Below, piece after piece: positions 42,598 through 51,836 of a stretch of 64,000 nucleotides of DNA. The stretch spans positions 1 to 64,000 of the forward strand of contig NZ_NPKO01000018.1 in the NCBI RefSeq assembly GCF_008329605.1, given 5' to 3'. Position 1 is the first letter of the stretch. Each line of letters begins with the position of its first letter. The DNA is from Mycolicibacterium sp. P9-64 (GTDB lineage: Bacteria > Actinomycetota > Actinomycetes > Mycobacteriales > Mycobacteriaceae). A model generated the notes under the pieces. That model ran no database searches, was not told the DNA's origin, and saw only the letters and a program-made list of their open reading frames with translations. The position numbers were made by a program, and so were the translations under genes.

Positions 42598-45500
42598 GTG
42601 AGCACCGTCGATCCACTCGAGCGCTTCGGTCCGCTGACGCGCGAGTGGTTCACCGGCACGTTCGCCTCAGCCACCCCGGCGCAGGCCGAGGCGTGGTCGG
42701 CCATCGCGAGCGGCGACAACACCCTGGTCATCGCACCCACCGGGTCCGGCAAGACGCTCGCCGCGTTCCTGTGGGCCATCGACCAGCTGGCGGCCGCAGA
42801 GCCCCGGCCGCCGAAGGCGGGCACCCGGGTGCTCTACATCTCACCGCTCAAGGCCCTGGCAGTCGACGTCGAACGCAACCTCAGCACCCCACTCACCGGC
42901 ATCACCAGGGTGGCCGAACGCCTGGGTGCGCCGGTGCCGCAGATCAGCGTCGGCGTCCGCTCCGGTGACACCCTTCCGGCGCGGCGTCGGGAGCTGATCG
43001 CCAAACCGCCCGACATCCTGATCACCACACCCGAGTCGCTGTTCCTGATGCTGACGTCCGCGGCACGGGAAACCCTCGCCGAAGTGACGACCGTGATCGT
43101 CGACGAGGTGCACGCCGTCGCGGCCACCAAGCGCGGAGCGCACCTTGCGCTCTCCCTCGAACGCCTCGATCAACTCCTGGAACGCCCTGCACAGCGGATC
43201 GGGCTGTCGGCGACGGTCCGGCCCGCCGAAGAGGTCGCCCGCTTCCTCGCAGGAACCGCCCCTGTCACCGTGGTCGCGCCGGCGTCGGGCAAGACCTTCG
43301 ACCTGTCGGTCCAGGTGCCGGTTCCAGACATGGCCAACCTCGCCGAGAACTCGATCTGGCCTGACGTCGAAGGCCGCATCGTCGACCTCATCGAAGCCCA
43401 CAACTCCACCATCGTGTTCGCCAACTCCCGTCGTCTTGCCGAGCGACTCACCGCCCGGCTCAACGAGATTCACGCCGAGCGCACCGGCGTCGAGCTCAGC
43501 GACGAGCGCAACCCCCAGGTCGGCGGCGGTTCCCCTGCCCACATCATGGGCAGCGGCCAGACGTTCGGTGCCGAGCCGGTGCTGGCCAAGGCGCACCACG
43601 GCTCGGTCAGCAAGGAGCAGCGGGCCCTGGTCGAAGACGACCTCAAGAGTGGCCGGCTGCGTGCCGTGGTCGCGACGTCCAGCCTGGAGCTGGGCATCGA
43701 CATGGGTTCCGTCGACCTCGTCATCCAGGTGGAGGCGCCGCCATCGGTGGCCAGCGGGCTGCAACGCATCGGGCGCGCCGGGCACCAGGTCGGCGAGATC
43801 TCGCGCGGCGTGCTGTTCCCCAAACATCGCACCGACCTCATCGACTGCGCCGTCACCGTGCAGCGCATGCTCGCCGGCCAGATCGAGACCATGCGGGTGC
43901 CCGCCAATCCGCTGGACATCCTTGCCCAGCACACCGTCGCCGCGGCCGCGCTCGAGCCCTTGGACGCCGACCGCTGGTTCGACGCCGTGCGGCGCAGCGC
44001 CCCGTTTGCCGCCCTGCCCCGCAGTGCGTTCGAGGCCACCCTGGACCTGCTGTCCGGCAAGTACCCGTCCACCGAGTTCGCCGAGCTGCGCCCGCGTCTG
44101 GTGTACGACCGCGACGCGGGAGTGTTGACCTCACGCCCGGGCGCCCAGCGGCTGGCCGTCACCTCGGGCGGCGCCATCCCCGACCGTGGCCTGTTCACCG
44201 TGTACCTGGCATCCAGTGTCGACTCCGAAAAGCCGTCCAGGGTAGGCGAACTCGACGAGGAGATGGTCTACGAGTCACGCCCTGGCGACGTCATCTCACT
44301 GGGCGCCACCAGCTGGCGCATCACCGAGATCACCCATGACCGCGTGCTCGTGATCCCCGCCCCCGGCGAACCCGCCAGGCTGCCGTTCTGGCGCGGCGAC
44401 GGCGTCGGAAGGCCCGCCGAGCTCGGTGAGGCGATCGGCGCGTTCACCGGCAAGCTGTCGGGCATGGCACGCGAAGAATTCGAAACCGTGTGCCACACCA
44501 TGGGTTTCAACGACTACGCCATCGACAACCTCTGGCAGCTGCTCGACGAACAGCGCCAGGCCACCGGCGCGGTGCCCACCGACACCACGTTCATCGTCGA
44601 GCGATTCCACGACGAGCTCGGCGACTGGCGCGTCATCCTGCACTCCCCCTACGGCCTTCGGGTGCACGGCCCGCTGGCCCTGGCTGTCGGCCGCAGGCTG
44701 CGTGAGCGCTACGGCATCGACGAGAAGCCCACCGCTTCCGATGACGGCATCATCGTGCGACTGCCCGACACCGATCTGGATTCGGGCGGAGCGATCACGT
44801 TCGCGGACCTGTTCGTCTTCGACGCCGACGAGATCGACCCCATCGTCACCGAGGAGGTCGGCGGTTCGGCGTTGTTCGCGTCGCGGTTCCGCGAATGCGC
44901 GGCACGGGCGCTGCTGCTCCCCCGGCGCCATCCCGGCAAGCGCTCGCCGCTCTGGCATCAGCGCCAACGCGCATCGCAGCTGCTCGACGTGGCACGGAAG
45001 TACCCCGACTTCCCGATGGTGCTCGAGACGGTCCGGGAGTGCTTGCAGGACGTCTACGACGTGCCGACGCTACGCGACGTGATGAATCGTGTTGCACAGC
45101 GGCGCATTCGGATTCTCGAAGTCGAGACCGCCACCCCGTCCCCGTTCGCCGCCTCGCTGCTGTTCGGCTACGTCGGCGCGTTCATGTACGAGGGCGACAG
45201 CCCGCTGGCCGAGCGCCGCGCCGCCGCTCTGTCGCTGGACAGCGTGCTACTGGCCGAGCTGCTCGGCCGCGTCGAACTGCGCGAGCTGCTCGACCCGCAG
45301 ATCATCGCGTCCACCATCGCCCAGTTGCAGCATCTGACTGCCGAACGCGCGGCGCGCGACGCCGAGGGCGTTGCCGATCTGCTGCGGCTGCTCGGCCCGC
45401 TCACCGCCGACGAGATCGTCGCGCGGTCCACCGCCGACGACGTAGGCGGCTGGCTCGAGGGTCTCCGCACGGCACGACGGGTGCTGACGGTCTCGTTCGC

Positions 45501-47118
45501 GGGCCAGACGTGGTGGGTGGCGATCGAGGACATCGGGTTGCTGCGCGACGGGGTCGGCATTCCGGTACCCGTCGGCGTGCCAGCGAGTTTCACCGAGTCG
45601 GTGACCGATCCGCTCGGTGAACTTCTCGGCCGCTACGCCCGCACCCACGGGCCGTTCACCACCCACGACGCCGCCGCCCGGTTCGGGCTGGGACTGCGCG
45701 TCACCGCGGACGTGCTTGGCCGGATGGCCGTCGACCGCAAGCTGGTGCGCGGCGAATTCCTCACCACCGGCGAGACCGAACAGTGGTGCGACGCCGACGT
45801 CTTGAAGATCCTGCGACGCAGGTCGCTGGCCGCGTTGCGCGCACAGGTCGAGCCGGTGAGCACCGCTGCGTACGCGCGGTTCCTGCCCGCATGGCAGCAG
45901 GTCGGCAAGGCCCAGGTCTCGGGTATCGACGGTCTCGCCACCGTGATCGAACAGCTTGCGGGCGTTCCCATTCCGGCGTCGGCGGTCGAACCGCTGGTGT
46001 TCGGGCAGCGGGTCCGCGACTATTCACCTGCCATGCTCGACGAACTGCTGGCGGCCGGTGAGGTGACGTGGTCGGGCGCCGGCCAGATCGGCAGCAACGA
46101 CGGCTGGATCGCCTTCCACGCCGCCGACTCCGCGCCGCTGACGTTGGCCGCGGCAGCCGAGATCGAGTTCACCGACGTGCACCGCTCCATCCTCGACACG
46201 CTCGGTCATGGGGGCGCGTACTTCTTCCGGCAGCTCGGCGATGGCCGCGACGCCGAATCAGAGCAACTCAAAACAGCGCTCTGGGAACTGATCTGGGCCG
46301 GCTGGGTTACCGGTGACACGTTCTCTCCCGTGCGCGCACTACTACACGGCACGGGCCGACGCGGCGGCGCACACCGGCAGCGGCAGCGTCCGCCGAGGTT
46401 GAGCCGCTACAGCGTCGCGCACGCCCAGACCCGAACGTCCGAGCCGACTGTCGCGGGCCGATGGTCCGCGCTGCCGCCGGCTGAACCCGAATCGACCGTG
46501 CGCGCCCACTTTCAAGCCGAGTTGCTGCTCAATCGCTACGGCGTGCTGACCAAGGGTTCGTCCGAGGGACTGCCGGGTGGATTCGCGATGCTCTACAAGG
46601 TGCTCAGCGCCTTCGAGGACGCAGGCAAGTGCCAGCGGGGGTACTTCGTCGAATCCCTCGGCGGCGCCCAGTTTGCGGTGGCGTCCACCGTGGACCGGCT
46701 GCGCACCTATCTCGATGACGTCGACCAGGAGCGGCGCGCCTATCAGGCCGTCGTGCTCGCGGCGGCCGACCCGGCCAATCCGTACGGCGCTGCCCTCCCG
46801 TGGCCCGGCGACGGCACACACCGGCCGGGCCGCAAAGCCGGCGCCCTGGTGGTATTGGTCGACGGGGAGTTGGTGTGGTTCCTGGAGCGCGGTGGGCGCA
46901 CCCTGCTGTCGTACTCCGACGACGGCGAGGCGAATCGATCCGCGGCGGTCGCATTGGCGGAGATGGTCGGAGGCCGGCGACTGCAGTCATTGTTGGTGGA
47001 GAAGGTCAACGGCGTCGCGGTGCTCGATCCCGGTGCAGACGAACGTCACTCCACCGTGCGGGACGCCTTGACCGGCAGCGGCTTCGCCCGCACCCCGCGG
47101 GGCATGCGGCTACGCTGA
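42598..47118 (+). CDS. lhr: ATP-dependent helicase Lhr
   Basis: Large superfamily 2 helicase of 1506 residues; the mycobacterial enzyme moves 3' to 5' on single-stranded DNA and favours RNA-DNA hybrids. Motif I: VIAPTGSGKTLAAFLWA (residues 45-60). Motif II: VIVDEVHAVAATKRG. Motif III: GLSATVRPAEEV. Motif V/VI: TSSLELGIDMGSVDLV and QRIGRAGHQ. The long C-terminal Lhr region of unknown fold is complete. I chose GTG at 42598, where the conserved N-terminus begins and overlap with the hairpin is avoided. Syntenic with Rv3296. In mycobacteria it is induced by DNA damage. Confidence 0.95.
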   Translation: MSTVDPLERFGPLTREWFTGTFASATPAQAEAWSAIASGDNTLVIAPTGSGKTLAAFLWAIDQLAAAEPRPPKAGTRVLYISPLKALAVDVERNLSTPLTGITRVAERLGAPVPQISVGVRSGDTLPARRRELIAKPPDILITTPESLFLMLTSAARETLAEVTTVIVDEVHAVAATKRGAHLALSLERLDQLLERPAQRIGLSATVRPAEEVARFLAGTAPVTVVAPASGKTFDLSVQVPVPDMANLAENSIWPDVEGRIVDLIEAHNSTIVFANSRRLAERLTARLNEIHAERTGVELSDERNPQVGGGSPAHIMGSGQTFGAEPVLAKAHHGSVSKEQRALVEDDLKSGRLRAVVATSSLELGIDMGSVDLVIQVEAPPSVASGLQRIGRAGHQVGEISRGVLFPKHRTDLIDCAVTVQRMLAGQIETMRVPANPLDILAQHTVAAAALEPLDADRWFDAVRRSAPFAALPRSAFEATLDLLSGKYPSTEFAELRPRLVYDRDAGVLTSRPGAQRLAVTSGGAIPDRGLFTVYLASSVDSEKPSRVGELDEEMVYESRPGDVISLGATSWRITEITHDRVLVIPAPGEPARLPFWRGDGVGRPAELGEAIGAFTGKLSGMAREEFETVCHTMGFNDYAIDNLWQLLDEQRQATGAVPTDTTFIVERFHDELGDWRVILHSPYGLRVHGPLALAVGRRLRERYGIDEKPTASDDGIIVRLPDTDLDSGGAITFADLFVFDADEIDPIVTEEVGGSALFASRFRECAARALLLPRRHPGKRSPLWHQRQRASQLLDVARKYPDFPMVLETVRECLQDVYDVPTLRDVMNRVAQRRIRILEVETATPSPFAASLLFGYVGAFMYEGDSPLAERRAAALSLDSVLLAELLGRVELRELLDPQIIASTIAQLQHLTAERAARDAEGVADLLRLLGPLTADEIVARSTADDVGGWLEGLRTARRVLTVSFAGQTWWVAIEDIGLLRDGVGIPVPVGVPASFTESVTDPLGELLGRYARTHGPFTTHDAAARFGLGLRVTADVLGRMAVDRKLVRGEFLTTGETEQWCDADVLKILRRRSLAALRAQVEPVSTAAYARFLPAWQQVGKAQVSGIDGLATVIEQLAGVPIPASAVEPLVFGQRVRDYSPAMLDELLAAGEVTWSGAGQIGSNDGWIAFHAADSAPLTLAAAAEIEFTDVHRSILDTLGHGGAYFFRQLGDGRDAESEQLKTALWELIWAGWVTGDTFSPVRALLHGTGRRGGAHRQRQRPPRLSRYSVAHAQTRTSEPTVAGRWSALPPAEPESTVRAHFQAELLLNRYGVLTKGSSEGLPGGFAMLYKVLSAFEDAGKCQRGYFVESLGGAQFAVASTVDRLRTYLDDVDQERRAYQAVVLAAADPANPYGAALPWPGDGTHRPGRKAGALVVLVDGELVWFLERGGRTLLSYSDDGEANRSAAVALAEMVGGRRLQSLLVEKVNGVAVLDPGADERHSTVRDALTGSGFARTPRGMRLR

Positions 47119-47160
47119 AGTCCCTCGACAGAACGGGTTCCGCCGATAGACTCCTTTGGT

Positions 47161-47775
47161 ATGACCACCGAAGAACACGGCGGTGAACTCTCCGACGTCG
47201 AGCTGCGGGTGCGGGCACTCGAATCGATCCTGACCGAGAAGGGCTACGTCGATCCGGCCGCCGTTGACGCCGTGGTCGAGGCCTACGAGACTCGGATCGG
47301 ACCGCGCAACGGAGCTCGGGTGGTCGCCAAGGCGTGGGCCGATGACGGCTTCGCGCAGTGGCTGCGCGAGGACGCCACCGCGGCCATCGGCTCGCTCGGC
47401 TTCACCGGCCGCCAGGGCGACACGATGGTGGCCGTCGAGAACACTCCCTCCGAGCACCACATGGTCGTCTGCACCCTGTGCTCCTGCTACCCGTGGCCGG
47501 TGCTGGGCCTACCGCCGGTCTGGTACAAATCGGCGCCGTACCGCTCACGCGCGGTATTCGACCCCCGCGGCGTGCTTGCCGAGTTCGGCGTGACACTTCC
47601 CGAGTCCACCCGGATCCGGGTCTGGGATTCGACGGCGGAGGTGCGCTACCTGGTGATCCCGATGCGCCCTGCCGGCACCGACGATTGGTCCGAGGAGCGC
47701 CTCGCCGATCTCGTCACCCGCAACTCGATGATCGGCACGGGCCTCGCCCTCTCGCCAGAACAGGTGCCCTCGTGA
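47161..47775 (+). CDS. nthA: Nitrile hydratase alpha subunit, cobalt type
   Basis: Hydrates nitriles to amides. The 204-residue subunit has the metal-binding loop VVCTLCSCYPWPVLGLPP. The CTLCSC form, with Thr, indicates cobalt; iron enzymes have CSLCSC. Two of the cysteines are normally oxidised to sulfinic and sulfenic acids. N-terminal ALESILTEKGYVDPAAVD and the C-terminal RYLVIPMRPAGTDDWSEE segments are typical. The stop overlaps the beta start (GTGA). Start is ATG at 47161. Confidence 0.95.
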   Translation: MTTEEHGGELSDVELRVRALESILTEKGYVDPAAVDAVVEAYETRIGPRNGARVVAKAWADDGFAQWLREDATAAIGSLGFTGRQGDTMVAVENTPSEHHMVVCTLCSCYPWPVLGLPPVWYKSAPYRSRAVFDPRGVLAEFGVTLPESTRIRVWDSTAEVRYLVIPMRPAGTDDWSEERLADLVTRNSMIGTGLALSPEQVPS

Positions 47776-48431
47776 ACGGGGCGCAGGACATGGGTGGCCA
47801 GATGGGCTTCGGGCCCATCGAGGCGGAGACCGACGAGCCAACGTTCCACGCGGACTGGGAAGCTCGGGTACTGGGGCTCACCATCGCGATGGGCGCCGCC
47901 CGCGCGTGGAACGTCGACATGGGCCGCGCCGCACGCGAATCGCTCCCACCGGCGGAGTACCTGTCGTCGAGCTACTACCAAATCTGGCTGAGAGGCCTAC
48001 AGAAGCTGCTGGTGCAGAGTGGCCTGGTCACCCAGGACGAGCTCGACGCAGGCCGTTCGCTTGCGCCGGGCAGGCCGGGCACGGGCGTGCTCAAGCCGGA
48101 CAACGTGCAACGCGTGCTGACCACCCAAGTGTCCAACGAACGCCCCGCCGCAACGCCAGCGCGCTTCACGATCGGCGATGCCGTCGTCACCCGAAACATG
48201 CACCCCCTTGGCCATACTCGGCTACCGCGTTACGCGCGCGCCAAGCGCGGCATCGTCGAAAGGATCCACGGGGCACAGGTGTTCGCCGACGCGCAAGCCT
48301 CCGGCCGGGGCGAGGAGCCGCAATGGCTCTACACCGTGCGGTTCACCGGCGCCGAGCTGTGGGGCGACGACGCCGACCCCACAGTGGCGGTCTCGATCGA
48401 TGCGTGGGAAAGCTACCTTGAAGCCGGCTGA
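47772..48431 (+). CDS. nthB: Nitrile hydratase beta subunit
   Basis: The 219-residue structural partner of the alpha subunit. It starts with GAQDMGGQMGFGPI, the classical HDMGG-like N-terminus, continues with FHADWEARVLGLTIAMG, and has the C-terminal SH3-like barrel FTIGDAVVTRNMHPLGHTRLPRY split around residue 130. The order alpha-beta-activator is noted. Start is GTG at 47772, overlapping the alpha stop by four bases. Confidence 0.94.
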   Translation: MNGAQDMGGQMGFGPIEAETDEPTFHADWEARVLGLTIAMGAARAWNVDMGRAARESLPPAEYLSSSYYQIWLRGLQKLLVQSGLVTQDELDAGRSLAPGRPGTGVLKPDNVQRVLTTQVSNERPAATPARFTIGDAVVTRNMHPLGHTRLPRYARAKRGIVERIHGAQVFADAQASGRGEEPQWLYTVRFTGAELWGDDADPTVAVSIDAWESYLEAG

Positions 48432-48816
48432 CGCACTGCTTGCCGCGGTAGATCCCGTCGCGCCGATTCCGCGCGACGCCGATGGTGCTCCGGTCTTCGA
48501 AGCACCATGGCAGGCACAGGCTTTCGCGATGACGCTGGTGCTCTACGAGCGCGGCTTGTTCACCTGGTCCGAGTGGGCGTCGACGCTGGCCGCCGAGATC
48601 ACCCGGGCCCAGGCGGCGGGAGATCCCGACGACGGTTCGACGTACTACCGGCATTGGCTGGCCGCCATCGAGTGCCTCGTCGTCGACAAGGGTGTGGCCA
48701 CCCCGGAGCACCTCGATGCGCGTCGTGCCGCGTGGGATCGCGCTGCCCACGCCACGCCGCACGGCCAGCCGATCCTGCTGGAGAACGATCCTTTCGTCAA
48801 AAATGACAAAACTTGA
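48400..48816 (+). CDS. Nitrile hydratase accessory (activator) protein
   Basis: A 138-residue protein resembling the C-terminal-beta-like activators (P14K, NhlE type) that deliver cobalt to the alpha subunit. APWQAQAFAMTLVLYERGLF, then WSEWASTLAAEITRAQ and STYYRHWLAAIECLVVDKG match the family. The start may be ATG at 48400, overlapping the beta gene by 32 bases, or TTG at 48418. It completes the nitrile hydratase operon. Confidence 0.85.
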   Translation: MRGKATLKPADALLAAVDPVAPIPRDADGAPVFEAPWQAQAFAMTLVLYERGLFTWSEWASTLAAEITRAQAAGDPDDGSTYYRHWLAAIECLVVDKGVATPEHLDARRAAWDRAAHATPHGQPILLENDPFVKNDKT

Positions 48817-48840
48817 GGTACATCGCTCCATACTGAGGCC

Positions 48841-49332
48841 ATGGTGTCCCTCATCGTCCACGCCATCCTCGGCGTCCTCGTCATCGTCTGGATCGTGCGG
48901 GCCAATCCGCACGTCTTCGCCCGCCCCACCACCGGTCCGGCGTTCTCCGCGCTCGAGATCGTGTTCTACGTCATCGGCGTCGCATCGATCGCGCTCGGCT
49001 ACTACTTCAACCACCAGTTCGTCGCGCAGTACGCCGTCGAAGGGGGCAACCCGATCTGGGGCCCCGGCAGCTGGCAGCAGTTCATCGCGCTCGGCTACGC
49101 CAACCCAGCGGCCGCGTCGGCCAGCCAGGACTACACCATCATCAACGTGATCCTGCTGCCGCTGTTCACCGTCGTCGACGGGTACCGCCGCGGCATCAAG
49201 CGGCCGTGGCTGTTCTTCGTGTCCAGCTTGTTCACCAGTTGCGCGTTCGCCTACGCGTTCTACTTCGCGGTGGTCGAGCGGCAGCACCGGCAAGAGAAGG
49301 CCGCCAAGGGATTGGACACCGTATCGGCCTGA
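48841..49332 (+). CDS. DUF2834-type membrane protein
   Basis: A 163-residue integral membrane protein with about four helices: VSLIVHAILGVLVIVWIVRA, LEIVFYVIGVASIALGYYF, TIINVILLPLFTVVDGY and LFFVSSLFTSCAFAYAFYFA. The pattern matches DUF2834, of unknown function. It is 24 bp after the activator gene on the same strand; a link to nitrile use is only positional. Confidence 0.75.
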   Translation: MVSLIVHAILGVLVIVWIVRANPHVFARPTTGPAFSALEIVFYVIGVASIALGYYFNHQFVAQYAVEGGNPIWGPGSWQQFIALGYANPAAASASQDYTIINVILLPLFTVVDGYRRGIKRPWLFFVSSLFTSCAFAYAFYFAVVERQHRQEKAAKGLDTVSA

Positions 49333-49335
49333 ATA

Positions 49336-49353
49336 CTTCGACGTTCGTCGAAG
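49336..49353. repeat. 18-bp palindrome after the DUF2834 gene
   Basis: CTTCGACG (49336-49343) and CGTCGAAG (49346-49353) flank TT. It begins four bases past the DUF2834 stop and precedes the SnoaL-like gene by 23 bases. It could be a short hairpin or an operator. Confidence 0.45.
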
Positions 49354-49376
49354 CATTGGCGATGCACGCTTGTGGC

Positions 49377-49784
49377 ATGGACGAAAACGAAGTCGAAGCC
49401 GTCACCCGTGCGTGGGAGGACGCCCTCGCCAACCACGACGTCGAGGGGCTACTGGCCTGCTACGCGCCGGACGCCACGTTGGAGAGTCCCGTCGTCGCGC
49501 ACATCCTCGGCGGACGCGGTGTGTGCGTTGGTCACGAGCAGCTTCGGCCGTTCATCACCGAGGTCGTGGCCCGCACGCCGAACGAGCGGCACTATCACCG
49601 TGCCGGGTTCTTCACCGACGGGCACCGTGCCATGTGGGAGTACCCGCGCAGCACACCCGAGGGTGAGCAGATGGACTTCGTCGAGGTGATGGAGATCGAG
49701 GACGGACTCATCCGGGCCCACCGCGTCTACTGGGGCTGGCGGGGCGTGCAAATCCTCGCGAACGACGAGTATCACCGGCCCTAG
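49377..49784 (+). CDS. SnoaL-like (NTF2-fold) protein
   Basis: A 135-residue alpha+beta barrel protein: TRAWEDALANHDVEGLLACY, APDATLESPVVAH and VEVMEIEDGLIRAHRVYWGW are typical of SnoaL-like polyketide cyclase-fold proteins. It lies just upstream of the BVMO operon and may act on its substrate or product. Start is ATG at 49377. Confidence 0.85.
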   Translation: MDENEVEAVTRAWEDALANHDVEGLLACYAPDATLESPVVAHILGGRGVCVGHEQLRPFITEVVARTPNERHYHRAGFFTDGHRAMWEYPRSTPEGEQMDFVEVMEIEDGLIRAHRVYWGWRGVQILANDEYHRP

Positions 49785-49822
49785 GTGCGCAATTGGGAGT
49801 TCCCACCTCACCGCCACCTCTA

Positions 49823-49843
49823 TACGCTACTGTCCGTAGCGTA
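49823..49843. promoter_or_regulatory. Operator-like palindrome upstream of the BVMO operon
   Basis: TACGCTAC (49823-49830) and GTAGCGTA (49836-49843) are perfect inverted copies with a TGTCC centre, 31 bases before the monooxygenase start. The form resembles TetR-family sites upstream of mycobacterial flavin monooxygenase operons. No regulator gene is adjacent on either side. Confidence 0.55.
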
Positions 49844-49874
49844 ATTGGATGGCAACCGGCGAGGAGGACCTGTC

Positions 49875-51821
49875 ATGCGCAGTCGTTATGCGGGCGCCCC
49901 CTTCACCACCCCGACCGCGGACATCGAGGCGGCGCTCGACGACGTCAGCGTTCCCACGCTGCTTCTCAGCCTCGTGCACATCACCGGCGACACCCGCTTC
50001 CTTCACGACTACGCTCCGGCCGGCCTGTTCTTGAACGAGGTCCAGGGCTTCATGTCCGAGGAGGACAAGGCGCGCGCCAGAGCCGAGGCGTGTGAGGTGA
50101 TCACCGACTATCGCGACCGCGGCTGTCCGGAACCCGCACCGCTGAGCGCGGCCGTGGTCAAGCAGATGATGGACTGGGCCGCCTGCGAGTCCATCGGCGA
50201 CGAATACCTTCCGCTGCTCACCGAAGAGCTCGATCTCGACGGCACCGATCCGCGCAGGCCCGAACCGATCGATGGCGACGCGGCGGCCCGGCTTCCGGTC
50301 TTGGTCATCGGGTGCGGTGAGTCGGGGCTGCTCGCCGCCATCCGGCTCAAGCAGGCCGGCGTTCCGTTCACCGTCGTGGAGAAGAACGCAGGCCCAGGCG
50401 GAACATGGTGGGAGAACACCTATCCCGGAGCTCGAGTCGACGTGGCGAACCACTTCTACTGCTACAGCTTCGAACCAAGCAACCAGTGGAGTCACTACTT
50501 CGCCGAGCAGCCGGAACTGCGCCAGTACTTCGTCGACGTCATGGACAAGCACGGCATCGGCGAACACGTCCGGTGGGAAACCGAAGTGGTCTCCGCCGAG
50601 TGGGACGACCCCTCCGGCGTGTGGACCGTGACGCTGCGCTCCGCAGACGGTACGACGTCGACGGTGGACGTCCGCGCAATGATCAGCGCCGTCGGTCAAT
50701 TGAACCGGCCTCAGATACCCGACATCGACGGCGCGGACACGTTCTCCGGACCCGTGTTTCACTCCGCAGCCTGGGACCACGACGTACCACTCGCCGGACG
50801 GCGGGTCGCGCTGATCGGCGCGGGCGCCAGTGGCTTTCAGATCGCGCCCGCCATCGCCGAGGACGTCGAGCACCTCGACGTCTTCCAGCGCACGGCCCAA
50901 TGGATGTTCCCCAACCCGATGTACCACGACCGGGTCGGGGACGGAACACGTTGGGCGATGGAGCATCTGCCGTACTACAGCCGCTGGTACAGGTTCTTGC
51001 TGCTGTGGCCCGGTGCCGACAAGGGGCTCGACGCCGCCAGGGTGGATCCTGGGTACGAGCAAGGTGACTACGCAGTCAGCGAGATGAACGCCGCCGCACG
51101 CATGATGTTCACCCAATGGATCACCAGCCAGATCGACGGCGATCAGGAGCTGCTGGACAAGGTGTTGCCCGACTACCCCGCCACTGGTAAACGCACACTG
51201 CAGGACGACGGAACCTGGCTGCGGACCTTGCGGCGGGACAACGTCGAGCTGATTCGCACCCCGATCGAAAGAATCACGCCGACCGGGGTCGTGACCTCAG
51301 ACGGCAAGGAACACCCCGCCGACGTCATCGTGTACGCCACCGGCTTCCGGGCGACCGAAGTGCTTTGGCCGCTGCGCATTACGGGGCGCGACGGCGTCGA
51401 GCTGCGCGACGCATGGGCTGACCGGCCGTACGCGTATCGTGGGATCACCGTGCCGGGCTTCCCCAACTTCTACCTCACCTACGGCCCTGGCACGCACCTG
51501 GCCCACGGCGGCAGCCTCATCTTCAATTCCGAGTTGCAGATGCGCTACATCGGCAAGTGCATCAACGCGCTCACCGACGGACTGCACTCGATGGAGCCAA
51601 CGACCGACGCCACCGAGGAGTGGCACGCACGGTCACAGGAAGCGATCAAGATGACGGTGTGGTCGCACCCGTCGATCAAGCACTCCTACTTCAAGAATCC
51701 GAACGGCGAGATCCACACCGTGAGCCCGTGGAAGCTCTACGAATATCACGACGCAGTGCGCGAGCCGCAGTGGTCGGACTTCGTGCTGCGAACCACTGAA
51801 TCCGTTGCAGCACGGCGATGA
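49875..51821 (+). CDS. Baeyer-Villiger flavin monooxygenase
   Basis: A 648-residue class B FAD/NADPH monooxygenase. FAD motif LPVLVIGCGESGLLAAIRLK (after a 145-residue N-terminal extension), GGTWWENTYPGARVD, the BVMO fingerprint FSGPVFHSAAWDH (FxGxxxHxxxWD), NADPH fold VALIGAGASGFQIAPAIAE, and DVIVYATGFRATE. The extension marks the larger subgroup that oxidises cyclic or steroid-like ketones. Start is ATG at 49875 with GAGGAGG ten bases upstream. Genes for an alcohol dehydrogenase and an SDR follow, suggesting an alcohol-ketone-lactone path. Confidence 0.93.
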   Translation: MRSRYAGAPFTTPTADIEAALDDVSVPTLLLSLVHITGDTRFLHDYAPAGLFLNEVQGFMSEEDKARARAEACEVITDYRDRGCPEPAPLSAAVVKQMMDWAACESIGDEYLPLLTEELDLDGTDPRRPEPIDGDAAARLPVLVIGCGESGLLAAIRLKQAGVPFTVVEKNAGPGGTWWENTYPGARVDVANHFYCYSFEPSNQWSHYFAEQPELRQYFVDVMDKHGIGEHVRWETEVVSAEWDDPSGVWTVTLRSADGTTSTVDVRAMISAVGQLNRPQIPDIDGADTFSGPVFHSAAWDHDVPLAGRRVALIGAGASGFQIAPAIAEDVEHLDVFQRTAQWMFPNPMYHDRVGDGTRWAMEHLPYYSRWYRFLLLWPGADKGLDAARVDPGYEQGDYAVSEMNAAARMMFTQWITSQIDGDQELLDKVLPDYPATGKRTLQDDGTWLRTLRRDNVELIRTPIERITPTGVVTSDGKEHPADVIVYATGFRATEVLWPLRITGRDGVELRDAWADRPYAYRGITVPGFPNFYLTYGPGTHLAHGGSLIFNSELQMRYIGKCINALTDGLHSMEPTTDATEEWHARSQEAIKMTVWSHPSIKHSYFKNPNGEIHTVSPWKLYEYHDAVREPQWSDFVLRTTESVAARR

Positions 51822-51836
51822 CGAAGCGAGGATGAC

